DNA from: Sinorhizobium fredii USDA 205
Lineage (GTDB): Bacteria > Pseudomonadota > Alphaproteobacteria > Rhizobiales > Rhizobiaceae
Assembly: GCF_001461695.1 (NCBI RefSeq)
Contig: NZ_AUTC01000045.1
Span: 62,001 to 126,000 of the forward strand
Direction of reading: 5' to 3'
DNA length: 64,000 nucleotides
Below the pieces are notes generated by a model. The model made no database searches and was not told the DNA's origin. It was given only the letters and a program-made list of their open reading frames with translations. Position 1 is the first letter of the stretch. Each line of letters begins with the position of its first letter. Shown here piece by piece: positions 54,927 to 63,118 of this stretch. The translations under genes were made by a program, and so were the position numbers.

Positions 54927-55430
54927 ATGGGCAAGAAGAGCAAAGCCGAAAAGAAGGTCAAGAACGGCAAGAGGAAGGACGAGATCGCCGCCGAGGCGCT
55001 CGATCATGATTTGGCGTCGATTCTCGTCCAGGCAGCCCGATCGATGCGCACCGTGCTTTCCCGCAACCTCGTTGAAAGCGGCCTTTATGCGGGCCAGGAC
55101 GGCGTCATGCTCGCCCTTGCCGAAACCGACGGTCTGACCGCCGGGGCGCTCGCCGCCAGGCTCGGCGTCAAGGCGCCGACGATGACGCGCACGATTGGCC
55201 GCATGGAGGCCCAGGGCTTCCTCGAGCGCCGGCCGGACGAAGGTGACGCGCGGCTGACGAAGGTCTTTCTGACGGCTCCGGGTCGCGACCGCCTGCAGAC
55301 CATCGCCGAGGCCGGCCAGCATTCCGAAAAGCTCGCGACGCGCGGCCTCACCGACAAACAGGTGCGTACGCTTCTGAAACTCCTGCGCGCGGTCGACAAA
55401 AACCTTCAGGCGGCACGCGCCGCCAACTAA
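54927..55430 (+). CDS. MarR family transcriptional regulator with basic N-terminal tail
   Basis: This 167-residue MarR-type winged helix protein has recognition helix region GALAARLGVKAPTMTRTIGRMEAQGFLERRPDEGDARLTKV (about 72-112). The first 25 residues form a Lys-rich tail, an unusual addition that may bind DNA or the membrane. GGAGG precedes the ATG at 54927; a frame to 54855 is unlikely. It is divergent from the creatininase-family gene and may regulate it. The effector is unknown. Confidence 0.85.
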   Translation: MGKKSKAEKKVKNGKRKDEIAAEALDHDLASILVQAARSMRTVLSRNLVESGLYAGQDGVMLALAETDGLTAGALAARLGVKAPTMTRTIGRMEAQGFLERRPDEGDARLTKVFLTAPGRDRLQTIAEAGQHSEKLATRGLTDKQVRTLLKLLRAVDKNLQAARAAN

Positions 55431-55439
55431 CGTCCGGGT

Positions 55440-55714
55440 TTAGAGCCTTTCCTGGTTAAATTGAAGCATTCTGCCGGAGCAGGTTTTCGTCAGGGCAGAG
55501 GCGATTGTCGAAGGTCGTACCTGAAGGTACGGCCGAGGCGATCGCGTCTGAGCCTGGCGGAAAGATGCCCGGCCCTTCGGGTTGGCTGAAGCGGGCGGCC
55601 TGTTTGCTCGGCTGGCTTGGCCGTATGCTTTGGCTACGCCGCGCGCCAGCCGAGCAAACATTCCACTCCGCTTGAGCCAACAGAATGGTTCCATTTAACC
55701 AGGAAAGGCTCTAA
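55440..55714. mobile_element. 275-bp MITE-like element with 22-bp terminal inverted repeats
   Basis: Perfect inverted ends TTAGAGCCTTTCCTGG(+TTAAAT) at 55440-55461 and 55693-55714 bound the element. Similarity continues imperfectly for about 12 more bases (both include CATTCTG). Inside lie a second perfect 15-bp inverted repeat TGTTTGCTCGGCTGG (55601-55615 / 55646-55660) and a hairpin CGTACC-TGAA-GGTACG near 55517-55532. No open frame of its own is credible. I recall the end sequence as a frequent intergenic repeat in rhizobia, so a non-autonomous transposable or RIME-like unit is likely. It fills most of the 371-base gap before the LacI gene. Confidence 0.75.
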
Positions 55715-55739
55715 GCGCACTTCCCGATTGCAGCGGCGA

Positions 55740-55766
55740 TTTAAACAGTTTAAAGAGGGTTTAAAA
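55740..55766. promoter_or_regulatory. Operator candidate of the following LacI regulator
   Basis: The perfect palindrome TTTAAAC-A-GTTTAAA (55740-55754) is followed by a further half-site GTTTAAA at 55759, 11 bases (one helical turn) after the previous one. It lies about 36 bases upstream of the GTG start, the place for autoregulation. The same bases also contain TTAA-N7-TTAA (55750-55764). Confidence 0.55.
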
Positions 55767-55801
55767 CGGGCCGGGACAATCGACGGGCAACGGGGGGCAC
55801 G

Positions 55802-56824
55802 GTGGCGCAGAAGGTCAAGCTTTCGACAATCGCGGAGACACTCGGACTTTCGACGGCGACCGTATCCCTGGCATTGCGAGACAGCCCGCTGGTGGCGATC
55901 GCCACCCGCGAGAAGATCAAGGAGCAGGCGCGCGCCCTCGGCTACATCTACAATCGCCGCGCCGCAAGCCTCAGGACATCGCGCTCCGGCATCATCGGCG
56001 TCGTCGTGCACGACATCATGAACCCCTTCTATGGCGAAATCCTCAAGGCGATCGAGGCGGAACTCGACCGCGACAAGCAGACCTTCATCCTCTCCAATCA
56101 TTACGATTCCGTCGAGAAGCAGCGCGATTTCATCGAGACGCTGCTGCAGCTCGGCGGCGACGGCGTCATCATGTCGCCGGCAATCGGCACACCGCCGGAG
56201 GACATCCAGCTCGCCGAGGACAACGGCATGCCGGCGATCCTGATCGCCCGCTCGATCGAGGGCCTCGACGTGCCGATCTTCCGCGGCGACGACGCCTACG
56301 GCATCGCGCTTGCCACCAACCATCTGATCGGACTCGGCCACCGCTGCATCGCCATGGTCGGCGGCACCGACCAGACCTCGACGGGGCGCGACCGCTATCA
56401 GGGCTATGTCAACGCGTTGCGCAAGGCGAATATCGACGTCGATCCGGACCTGCGCATCCCCGGCCCCCGTTCCAAGCAGGGCGGCTTCGAGGCGGCGGTG
56501 CATCTTCTGTCGCTGCCGCAAAAGCCAACCGCCGTGGTCTGCTGGAACGACCTTGTGGCGATCGGCATGATGAACGGCATCGCCCGCGCCGGCCTCGTGC
56601 CGGGCGTCGATATTTCGGTCACCGGTTACGACGATCTCGAGGAGGCCTCGATCGCGACGCCGGCGCTGACGACCGTCTGGAACGGTCAGGCGGAAGTCGG
56701 CCGCAGCGCGGCGCGCGCCCTGCTCGACAAGCTTTCGGGCAGCCACGAGCCGGATGGCATCCACCTGATCAAGCCGGAAATGCGGATCCGCCAATCGACC
56801 GGTCCGCTCCGCGTAACGGCTTGA
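55802..56824 (+). CDS. LacI family transcriptional regulator
   Basis: This 340-residue LacI-type repressor has an N-terminal helix-turn-helix (KLSTIAETLGLSTATVSLALRDSPLVA, about 6-32) and a hinge at about 50-60. A sugar-binding core follows (about 65-330, with VTGYDDLEEASIATPALTTV near the end). The start is the GTG at 55802-55804 with GGGGGGCAC upstream. A 2-hydroxyacid dehydrogenase gene follows after 76 bases and is a likely target. The effector sugar or acid is unknown. Confidence 0.88.
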   Translation: MAQKVKLSTIAETLGLSTATVSLALRDSPLVAIATREKIKEQARALGYIYNRRAASLRTSRSGIIGVVVHDIMNPFYGEILKAIEAELDRDKQTFILSNHYDSVEKQRDFIETLLQLGGDGVIMSPAIGTPPEDIQLAEDNGMPAILIARSIEGLDVPIFRGDDAYGIALATNHLIGLGHRCIAMVGGTDQTSTGRDRYQGYVNALRKANIDVDPDLRIPGPRSKQGGFEAAVHLLSLPQKPTAVVCWNDLVAIGMMNGIARAGLVPGVDISVTGYDDLEEASIATPALTTVWNGQAEVGRSAARALLDKLSGSHEPDGIHLIKPEMRIRQSTGPLRVTA

Positions 56825-56900
56825 TCCTTTTCTCCGAGTCAGAACAGGATGCGGGAAGCGATCATCCGCGTTTTCGCCACGCTCCGGAAAGGGAACCTCG

Positions 56901-57863
56901 ATGAGCCGTCCTAGAATCCTCGTGCCCGGCAAGATCAACCCGCGCATCCTCGAGCGACTGCCTGAGATGTTCGACACCGTGCGGATCGAGCGTGCCGATG
57001 CTTCGCTGGTCACGGCAGACATGGCGGATGTCGCCGGCATTGCCGTCTCGGGGCGCCTGCCGACCGAACTGATGGACGCCTTCCCGCGGCTCGAGATCGT
57101 CGGCAATTTCGGCGTCGGCTATGATGGCGTCGACGCCGCCCGTGCGGCGGCGCGCGGCATCGTCGTCACCAACACGCCGGATGTGCTGACCGAGGAAGTC
57201 GCCGATACGGCGATCGGTCTGCTGCTCAACACCGTGCGCCAACTGCCGCAGGCGGAGCAATGGCTGCGGCAGGGCCGGTGGGTTCGCGACGGCAACTTTC
57301 CGCTATCGCCGCTGTCGCTCCGTGGCAGAAAGGTCGGACTTTTCGGCCTCGGCAGAATCGGTCTGGCGATCGCCCGCAGGCTGGAGGCGTTCAGCGTGCC
57401 GATCGCCTATCACACGCGCAGCCGGCGCGAGGACTTGCCCTTTGCCTATTATCCGAGCTTGGTGGGTCTCGCCGAGGCGGTCGACACGCTGATTGTCATT
57501 GTGCCGGGGACGCCGAGCACGGCGAAGGCCGTCAATGCGGACGTGCTCGCGGCGCTCGGACCGCAAGGGGTGGTGATCAATGTCGGCCGCGGTTCGACTC
57601 TGGACGAAGCCGCCCTCATTGCGGCGCTACAGGGCGGCACCATTGCCGGTGCCGGGCTCGACGTCTTCGAGAACGAGCCGCATGTGCCCGAGGCGCTGAT
57701 CGCATTTCCGAATGTCTCGCTGCTGCCGCATGTGGCGTCTGCCTCGGTCGTCACCCGCAATGCCATGGCCGATCTCGTCGTCGACAATCTGAAGGCGTGG
57801 TTTTCAACCGGACGGGCGCTCACGCCGGTCCCGGAGACGCCGTTCGAGCGCGCGAGCCGATAG
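56901..57863 (+). CDS. D-isomer-specific 2-hydroxyacid dehydrogenase
   Basis: This 320-residue NAD(P)H-dependent enzyme of the 2-hydroxyacid dehydrogenase family has NAD-binding GLFGLGRIGLAIARRLEAF (about 145-163). The catalytic Arg lies in VGRGSTLDE, Glu in ENEPHVP and His in LPHVASAS. It would reduce glyoxylate, hydroxypyruvate or a 2-keto sugar acid. GGAAAGGGAACC precedes the ATG. Its stop abuts the stop of the minus-strand amidotransferase gene with no base between. Confidence 0.9.
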   Translation: MSRPRILVPGKINPRILERLPEMFDTVRIERADASLVTADMADVAGIAVSGRLPTELMDAFPRLEIVGNFGVGYDGVDAARAAARGIVVTNTPDVLTEEVADTAIGLLLNTVRQLPQAEQWLRQGRWVRDGNFPLSPLSLRGRKVGLFGLGRIGLAIARRLEAFSVPIAYHTRSRREDLPFAYYPSLVGLAEAVDTLIVIVPGTPSTAKAVNADVLAALGPQGVVINVGRGSTLDEAALIAALQGGTIAGAGLDVFENEPHVPEALIAFPNVSLLPHVASASVVTRNAMADLVVDNLKAWFSTGRALTPVPETPFERASR

Positions 57864-58619
57864 CTATCCGGCCTTGCTTTTGCGATAGCCGCGCACCGCA
57901 TCGCCGAAACCCTTGAACAGGGCGGCGGAAGGCGCGTCGGTCCGCACCCAGTATTCCGGATGCCATTGCACTCCGACCGCGAACGCCTTGGCGCCGATGA
58001 CCGACACGGCCTCGATCGTGCCATCGTCGGCGATGGCCTCGACCGCAAGCCGCGGTGCGGTGGCGGCGATCGCCTGGCGATGCAGCGAGTTGACCCGAAT
58101 CCGGCCGGTGCCGAGGACGGGCGCGAGGCAGCTTCCTTCCTTGACGACCACGTCCTGGCGGATGCCGTAGGCGATGTCGAGATCGGGCACGTCCGGTTTG
58201 CGATGGTCGGAGATTCCCGGCTGCTCCTGAATTTCGGTCGCGAGCGTGCCGCCGAGCGCGACATTGAGCTCCTGAATGCCACGGCAGATGGCGAGCAGCG
58301 GGACGCCTCGATCAAGCGCCCGACGGATCAAAGGAAGGCTGGTCGCATCGCGGCCCGGGTCGAAGGGGCCGTCCGCGTCGGTCGCCTCTCGGCCGTAAAG
58401 CGACGGGTGGACGTTGGAGCGGGCGCCGCTGGCAAGCACGCCATCGACCCGGTCGAGGATTTCGTCGATGTCGTTGCCGGTTTCGAGCGCCGGAACGAGG
58501 AACGGCATGACGCCCGCGCCCTCGACGGCGGCACGCACATATTGATGGGCGACCACGTGCCAGACATTGCCGTCGAATTCGCGAAAGTCGCAGGGGATGG
58601 CAACGACAGGTTTCGACAT
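57864..58619 (-). CDS. Gamma-glutamyl-gamma-aminobutyrate hydrolase family class I amidotransferase
   Basis: This 251-residue class I glutamine amidotransferase-fold protein of the PuuD/GGABA-hydrolase family has its nucleophile in ICRGIQELNVALGG (C112). The catalytic His and Glu are in VQWHPEYW near the C-terminus. PuuD releases GABA from gamma-Glu-GABA in putrescine breakdown; whether this one does so is not certain, as no other puu gene is adjacent. It is transcribed convergently with the dehydrogenase. Confidence 0.87.
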   Translation of the reverse strand: MSKPVVAIPCDFREFDGNVWHVVAHQYVRAAVEGAGVMPFLVPALETGNDIDEILDRVDGVLASGARSNVHPSLYGREATDADGPFDPGRDATSLPLIRRALDRGVPLLAICRGIQELNVALGGTLATEIQEQPGISDHRKPDVPDLDIAYGIRQDVVVKEGSCLAPVLGTGRIRVNSLHRQAIAATAPRLAVEAIADDGTIEAVSVIGAKAFAVGVQWHPEYWVRTDAPSAALFKGFGDAVRGYRKSKAG

Positions 58620-59038
58620 TCTCAGACTCCGTTCATCGTGTTGATAAGCCTTGTCGCCAGAGCGCGGCCAAAGTCAACTACGGAGAGAGGCGCTCCGTGC
58701 GCGTGCTCCCCGGCGCGGTTTTCGGACCTGCTCAGGTCTTCGATCATGCGCCTGGCGTCGTTTCTTCAAAGTCGGCTAACCATTTGCTCTGGAAAGAGCC
58801 TCGGCGGCTCCGAAACTGCGCAGGTTGGATCGGTTACGATTTCCTTAAAGCGCACCTATGCGCGGTTGCAAAACCCATCCACTATTTGGCGTCAGCTGCA
58901 AGAGCTGGTTGAATCTCCGGCCGGAATGGGAAAACCGAGTTGCCGCTGCTTCCCAATTCTGCAGATATATTCGACAGTTAGACGAAATCATTCGTTAAGC
59001 CGTGGATCCTAACAATCCGGCAAACCGGAGCTTGGTTC
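58620..59038. other. 419-base intergenic region with no recognisable gene
   Basis: This is the divergent gap between the amidotransferase (minus) and the GGDEF/EAL gene (plus), and must hold both promoters. I see no coding frame with start site, repeat or stable fold worth naming. A CCGGAG site lies 10 bases before the ATG at 59039. Confidence 0.5.
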
Positions 59039-61348
59039 ATGACGCGCAATGAACAGGGCGCTTTTCCGACGGACATCTACCTGTCGTCTGTAAGTTCGCT
59101 CTACCAACATCGCCGGGCATTGGTGATCGGCATGCTGTCGCACGTCGTAATCTTTCTGCTCGTCTTCCTGAAGACGTCCGAACCCCTCTATCTTGGCTGT
59201 GCCATCGCGATCGTGATCATCTGGATCCTTCGCAACCTCGACATGCGGCGCTTCGACCGCCAGGATTTTTCCCGTGCCGATCAAGCGGCCGTCAGGAGGT
59301 GGGAAAACCGGTATATCATCGGTGGCATTGGCGTCACGCTCACCTGCGGCCTCACCTGCGGCTACGCCATTGCCGTCAGTCAGGATGCATTCTCCGAACT
59401 CGCCTGCATCTCGGTGACGCTCGCCTCGATGATTTCGCTGGTCGGCAGGAATTACGGTTCCGAACGCGCGGTGCTGTTGCTGTCGTCGTCGGCCTGCCTG
59501 CCGATCGTCGTCGGTCTGCTGACGTTGCGCGATCCCTACATGCTCGTGCTGGCCATCCTGATCCTGCCGTTCATCTTCACGACGTGGAAGATGGCCAACA
59601 ATGTACGCGCCTTTCTCTACGACAATGTCCTCGCCGCCCGGGAAATCAGGTCGATCGCCGGACAATTCGACGCGGCGCTCAACAACATGACACACGGCCT
59701 GTTCATGCTGGACGGCGACAACCGCATTGTCGTCGCCAATGAACGCGCCTGCGAGCTTCTGAAGCTCGGCGACAAGGCGGATATGAAGGATCGGCTCCTC
59801 GACGACGTGCTTCAGCACGGCGCCGGCCAGATGTCGCTCGACGGCGAAAAGAGCGCGAACATGGTTCGCCAGCTCGACCTCCTGCTCAAGGGCAAGCGGT
59901 CGCGCGCCCTCGTGCCCATAGCCGAGGATCTCTTTCTCGAATTCTCGGCGAGCCGGCGCGAGAACGGCGAGATCGTGCTGATCTTCGAAGACGTGACGGC
60001 GCGGATTCAGGCGGAAAGGCAAATCCTGCAGATGGTGCGTTTCGATACGCTGACCGGACTGCCGAGCCGCGACTATCTTGCCGAGTTGGCGCACAATGCG
60101 GTCGCTGGCGAGGCTGCGTCTGATCGCGACGTCGGGCTGCTGCTCATCGATATCGCCGAATTCAAGCATGTGAACGATACAAGGGGCCACGTGGTCGGCG
60201 ACAAATTGCTTCAGGCAATTGCCGAGCGCCTCAAGCACGTTGCCGGCAGCGGCGCGATCGCGGCACGCCTGATGGGGGACGAGTTCGTCGTCTTCTTCCC
60301 CAACAAGGCAAACAGTCTCGACCTGGATGAGCGGATTCGCGATCTCCACGCCCGGATGCGCGGTACCTATGAGGCTGGCGGCTTCACATTCTACATGACC
60401 ATGAGCGCCGGCTTCGTCGTCGCCAAGCGCAGCGCCTTTCGATTCGAGGATCTGCAGATCAAGGCCGATCTGGCGCTGGCGGAGACAAAATCGCGCGACA
60501 GGGGAGGGTGTACGGCCTTTGAAGCCGAGATGGATGCGCGCTACCTCGATCGGCAGAGACTCAAGAGCGACCTGCGCGAAGCGCTCAAGTCCGGCGCCCT
60601 TAGCGTCTCCTATCAGCCGATGTTTACACCGGACGGATCGCGTGTCGAGTGCTGCGAGGCCCTGGCGCGCTGGGCTCATCCAGAACGCGGACCGGTCCCG
60701 CCCAGTGTCTTCATTCAGCTCGCGGAGGAGATGGGACTCGTCACCGACATCACCCGCTTCGTTCTCCGGCAGGCCTGCCGCGACTGCTCGACCTGGCCCC
60801 AGGGCGTGGCTGTTTCGGTCAACTTGTCCGTCCTCGACCTTCGAGACAGGCAGATCGTCGAAATTGTCGGCAAGGCCCTGGACGAGACGGGGCTCGATCC
60901 TGCCCGGCTGCATCTGGAGGTGACGGAGAGCTGCCTGATGGACGAACCGGCCAAGGCTCAGTCGCTGCTGCACGAGTTGCGCGAACGCGGTATGACCATC
61001 GCGATCGACGACTTCGGGACCGGCTATTCTAGCCTCAGCTATCTCGACGCGCTCCCCGTCTCGATTATCAAGATCGATCGGTCCTTCGTCCGCAACATTC
61101 GCGGCGATGCGCGTCGTTTCAAGCTGCTGCGCAGCGCCGTCAATCTCGCTCGCGCCCTAGGCCTCAAAGCGGTCGTCGAAGGGGTCGAGACAGTCGATGA
61201 GTTACAGCTCATCAACAACCATCGCTGTGCCGATCTGATCCAGGGTTTCGTCTTTTCAGCGCCGATGCCGGCATCGGCGATCCGCGATCTGTGCAAGCCG
61301 CGTGTCCGAAAACGGGCCACCAAGACCTCCCGCTCGAACATCGCCTAG
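59039..61348 (+). CDS. Membrane-bound PAS-GGDEF-EAL cyclic-di-GMP protein
   Basis: This 769-residue protein has an N-terminal membrane region of about five to six helices (about 27-195) and a PAS-like domain (about 205-325). The GGDEF domain (about 345-495) reads RLMGDEFVVFF, so the first Gly of GGDEF is Met, which may weaken or remove synthase activity. The EAL domain (about 510-755) has the intact EALARW and DDFGTGYSSL, so phosphodiesterase activity is likely. It is the second c-di-GMP gene of the window. The downstream region carries TTAA-N7-TTAA sites. Confidence 0.9.
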   Translation: MTRNEQGAFPTDIYLSSVSSLYQHRRALVIGMLSHVVIFLLVFLKTSEPLYLGCAIAIVIIWILRNLDMRRFDRQDFSRADQAAVRRWENRYIIGGIGVTLTCGLTCGYAIAVSQDAFSELACISVTLASMISLVGRNYGSERAVLLLSSSACLPIVVGLLTLRDPYMLVLAILILPFIFTTWKMANNVRAFLYDNVLAAREIRSIAGQFDAALNNMTHGLFMLDGDNRIVVANERACELLKLGDKADMKDRLLDDVLQHGAGQMSLDGEKSANMVRQLDLLLKGKRSRALVPIAEDLFLEFSASRRENGEIVLIFEDVTARIQAERQILQMVRFDTLTGLPSRDYLAELAHNAVAGEAASDRDVGLLLIDIAEFKHVNDTRGHVVGDKLLQAIAERLKHVAGSGAIAARLMGDEFVVFFPNKANSLDLDERIRDLHARMRGTYEAGGFTFYMTMSAGFVVAKRSAFRFEDLQIKADLALAETKSRDRGGCTAFEAEMDARYLDRQRLKSDLREALKSGALSVSYQPMFTPDGSRVECCEALARWAHPERGPVPPSVFIQLAEEMGLVTDITRFVLRQACRDCSTWPQGVAVSVNLSVLDLRDRQIVEIVGKALDETGLDPARLHLEVTESCLMDEPAKAQSLLHELRERGMTIAIDDFGTGYSSLSYLDALPVSIIKIDRSFVRNIRGDARRFKLLRSAVNLARALGLKAVVEGVETVDELQLINNHRCADLIQGFVFSAPMPASAIRDLCKPRVRKRATKTSRSNIA

Positions 61349-61395
61349 GATTACTTCCCCGCAAAAAGCATCCGTGCCGGGCAAGGCCCGTTACC

Positions 61396-61445
61396 CAATT
61401 CACATTAACCGTTTGTTAAGGTTAACAAACGGTTAATGTGAATTG
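61396..61445. promoter_or_regulatory. 50-bp near-perfect palindrome with two CtrA-type sites
   Basis: Two exact 24-bp arms are separated by GG. Each arm contains part of TTAACCGTTTGTTAA (61405-61419) and its mirror TTAACAAACGGTTAA (61422-61436), both fitting the alphaproteobacterial CtrA consensus TTAA-N7-TTAA. It lies 48 bases after the GGDEF/EAL stop and 71 bases before the acyltransferase start. It is AT-rich and lacks a T tail, so it is an unlikely terminator. Confidence 0.65.
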
Positions 61446-61485
61446 TGCCATTTTGTTGTTGCCGACAGCCCTTCCCTCAATAGGT

Positions 61486-61500
61486 TTAACCTCCTGTTAA
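61486..61500. promoter_or_regulatory. Third TTAA-N7-TTAA (CtrA-type) site
   Basis: TTAACCTCCTGTTAA lies 16 bases upstream of the acyltransferase start. Together with the palindrome at 61396 it makes three such sites in about 100 bases. Binding by CtrA is inferred from consensus. Confidence 0.58.
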
Positions 61501-61515
61501 CCATGGGGTGGGGTG

Positions 61516-62292
61516 ATGCGTGCCAACGGAGGCCAGACCGATTCTGGCAGCTTTTCGGAGAAGCTCATGCGGCTCCTCGATCGCGTCGAATACCGGCGGG
61601 TCGAGGGTGGCGAGGACATGGAGGATATCGCCCGCCTGAGGTTCAAGGCCTACAAGGCCGTGAACCTGATGGAGTTGACCGGCTCGACCCTCATCGACAC
61701 GCTGGACTTCGACAGCCACGCCTATGTCTTCGGCATCTATCTCGACGAGAGGCTGGTCAGCACGGTGCGCGTCCACCACGTGACGCCGGACCACCGCGCC
61801 AGCACGTCCGGGCTGATCTTCGGCGAAGAGATCGACGTCTTCCTGGATGCCGGCATGGTGCTGATCGACCCGGGCCGGCTCGCCGTCGACCCGGAGGTGC
61901 TCGGCGACGATCTCAAAGCCTTGCCGTATCTGACGCTGCGCCCGGTGGCGATGGCCTGCGAGTACTTTGCCGCCGACCGCTGCCTGACCGCCTGCCGTCC
62001 GCGCCACGCGGCTTTCTACAAGCGCATCTTCGGATCGAGAACGGTGGTGGAGCGACGGGAGAATCTCGGCGTCTACAATGCCGACGGCTCGCTCCTCGTG
62101 GCGCAGGTGCGCGGTCAGCGGCCATCGATTCTCGATCGTTATCCGATCTTCGATTCCGAGCCGTTCGAGCGACGCCTGACGTTCGGCGGCCGCGAAGAGG
62201 TGCCGTTTGCGCCGCTGACGATCCTGCCGACCGCACGATTCGCGCAGATGGGCCAGGGCCGATCCTTTTTGCGGAGATCCACGGGCGTATAG
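61516..62292 (+). CDS. FeeM/GNAT-like N-acyl amino acid synthase family protein
   Basis: This 258-residue protein has the N-acyltransferase core of the FeeM-like GNAT family (about 30-170). Examples are LRFKAYKAVNLM, GIYLDERLVSTVRVHHV, LIDPGRLAVDPEV and LRPVAMACEYFAADRCLTACRPRHAAFYKRIFGSR. Related proteins link an acyl chain from acyl-ACP to an amino acid. The C-terminal 80 residues are less conserved. The start is the ATG at 61516, with a GTG one codon earlier and GGGGTGGGG upstream. It stands after a c-di-GMP protein gene and CtrA-like sites. Confidence 0.8.
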   Translation: MRANGGQTDSGSFSEKLMRLLDRVEYRRVEGGEDMEDIARLRFKAYKAVNLMELTGSTLIDTLDFDSHAYVFGIYLDERLVSTVRVHHVTPDHRASTSGLIFGEEIDVFLDAGMVLIDPGRLAVDPEVLGDDLKALPYLTLRPVAMACEYFAADRCLTACRPRHAAFYKRIFGSRTVVERRENLGVYNADGSLLVAQVRGQRPSILDRYPIFDSEPFERRLTFGGREEVPFAPLTILPTARFAQMGQGRSFLRRSTGV

Positions 62293-62298
62293 TTCGGC

Positions 62299-62400
62299 CT
62301 ACAGCGCTGCGCGCCTTATCAGACGCGCAAAGGTCGCTGTAGCACTTTGAATTGCTGCATGTCTTTGTCCTTAAATCGAATTCGATTTAAGGAGACATGC
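62299..62400. repeat. Compound palindromic repeat after the acyltransferase gene
   Basis: Hairpin one has arms CTACAGCG / CGCTGTAG (62299-62342) around an inner GCGCGCCT...AGACGCGC. Hairpin two has arms GCATGTCT / AGACATGC (62357-62400) around a perfect 24-bp palindrome with half CCTTAAATCGAA (62369-62392). I recognise this two-hairpin unit as a frequent rhizobial intergenic repeat. It may end the acyltransferase transcript. The rest of the 335-base gap (to 62627) shows nothing. Confidence 0.8.
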
Positions 62401-62627
62401 AATAGCAACCGAAATTCTCGAACGTGCGTTGCGTGCGCCGAAACAATTCGCCGGCGTAGGTGTTCGACTATGCCGCAGGCTGCGGGGGCGGGTTTTCGTT
62501 GCGAAGCGCCGTCGCTTTGTGTATGCGGAAGCTAAAGGACCGCTGTCCCGTGTCGTCGCGGAGCGGTTCCGATCGTGGGTCAAAGCGAACCGCCTAGGCG
62601 GTGCCACAGCATTCTGGAGAACTGGAG

Positions 62628-62852
62628 ATGGCAGAGCATCACACGGGACCGGCCGAGACGGGCGCCCCGATGGACTATTCCGAGCATGAGAAGACCTACA
62701 AGCTCTTTCTCGACGCAACGAAATACGGCACGCTGTTTTGCGTTGCCCTGCTGATTGCCATGGCCGCCGGCTTCTTCACGACGATGGGCTTCATCAGCGC
62801 CGTCGTGCTGTTCATCCTCCTCAACGTCGCCGGTTACTTTTTCCTGCGCTGA
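62628..62852 (+). CDS. aa3-type cytochrome c oxidase subunit IV (bacterial CoxIV-like)
   Basis: This 74-residue small membrane protein has a hydrophilic N-terminus, then DYSEHEKTYKLFLDATKYGT (about 16-35), the signature of the alphaproteobacterial CoxIV family (PF07835). Two hydrophobic helices follow. It is an accessory subunit of the aa3-type oxidase, not required for electron transfer. The ATG at 62628 has GGAGAACTGGAG upstream. It is not next to other cox genes; it is instead upstream of pntA. Confidence 0.85.
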   Translation: MAEHHTGPAETGAPMDYSEHEKTYKLFLDATKYGTLFCVALLIAMAAGFFTTMGFISAVVLFILLNVAGYFFLR

Positions 62853-63118
62853 GCGGCCTCTCTGACAATTCTGTCGAAGGTGGGGGGAGGGTGCCCCTGC
62901 CTTGTCGCCGGACGCGGTCCGGCCTGACCTCACCGCGTGAGGAGCGTTTTTTCGGCGGCGGGCATGCTCCGCCTTCGAGGGAAGAGTGCCTGTCGCTGCA
63001 GCGCCGCGCCTTCATTCGCACGGGTCTTGCTGTATCGCCTTGAAGTCCTGCCGACTCGGCAATCGAACATGTACCCGCATTCAGCGAGGGCCTGGCTGCG
63101 GGGCGGAGAGGGGGAGTA

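Noticed and set aside
58697..58912. A 71-codon plus-strand frame in the 419-base gap before the GGDEF/EAL gene
   Set aside because: It has no convincing ribosome-binding site or recognisable features and looks like random coding potential.
62347..62535. A 62-codon plus-strand frame
   Set aside because: It begins inside the two-hairpin repeat and has no ribosome-binding site or family similarity.
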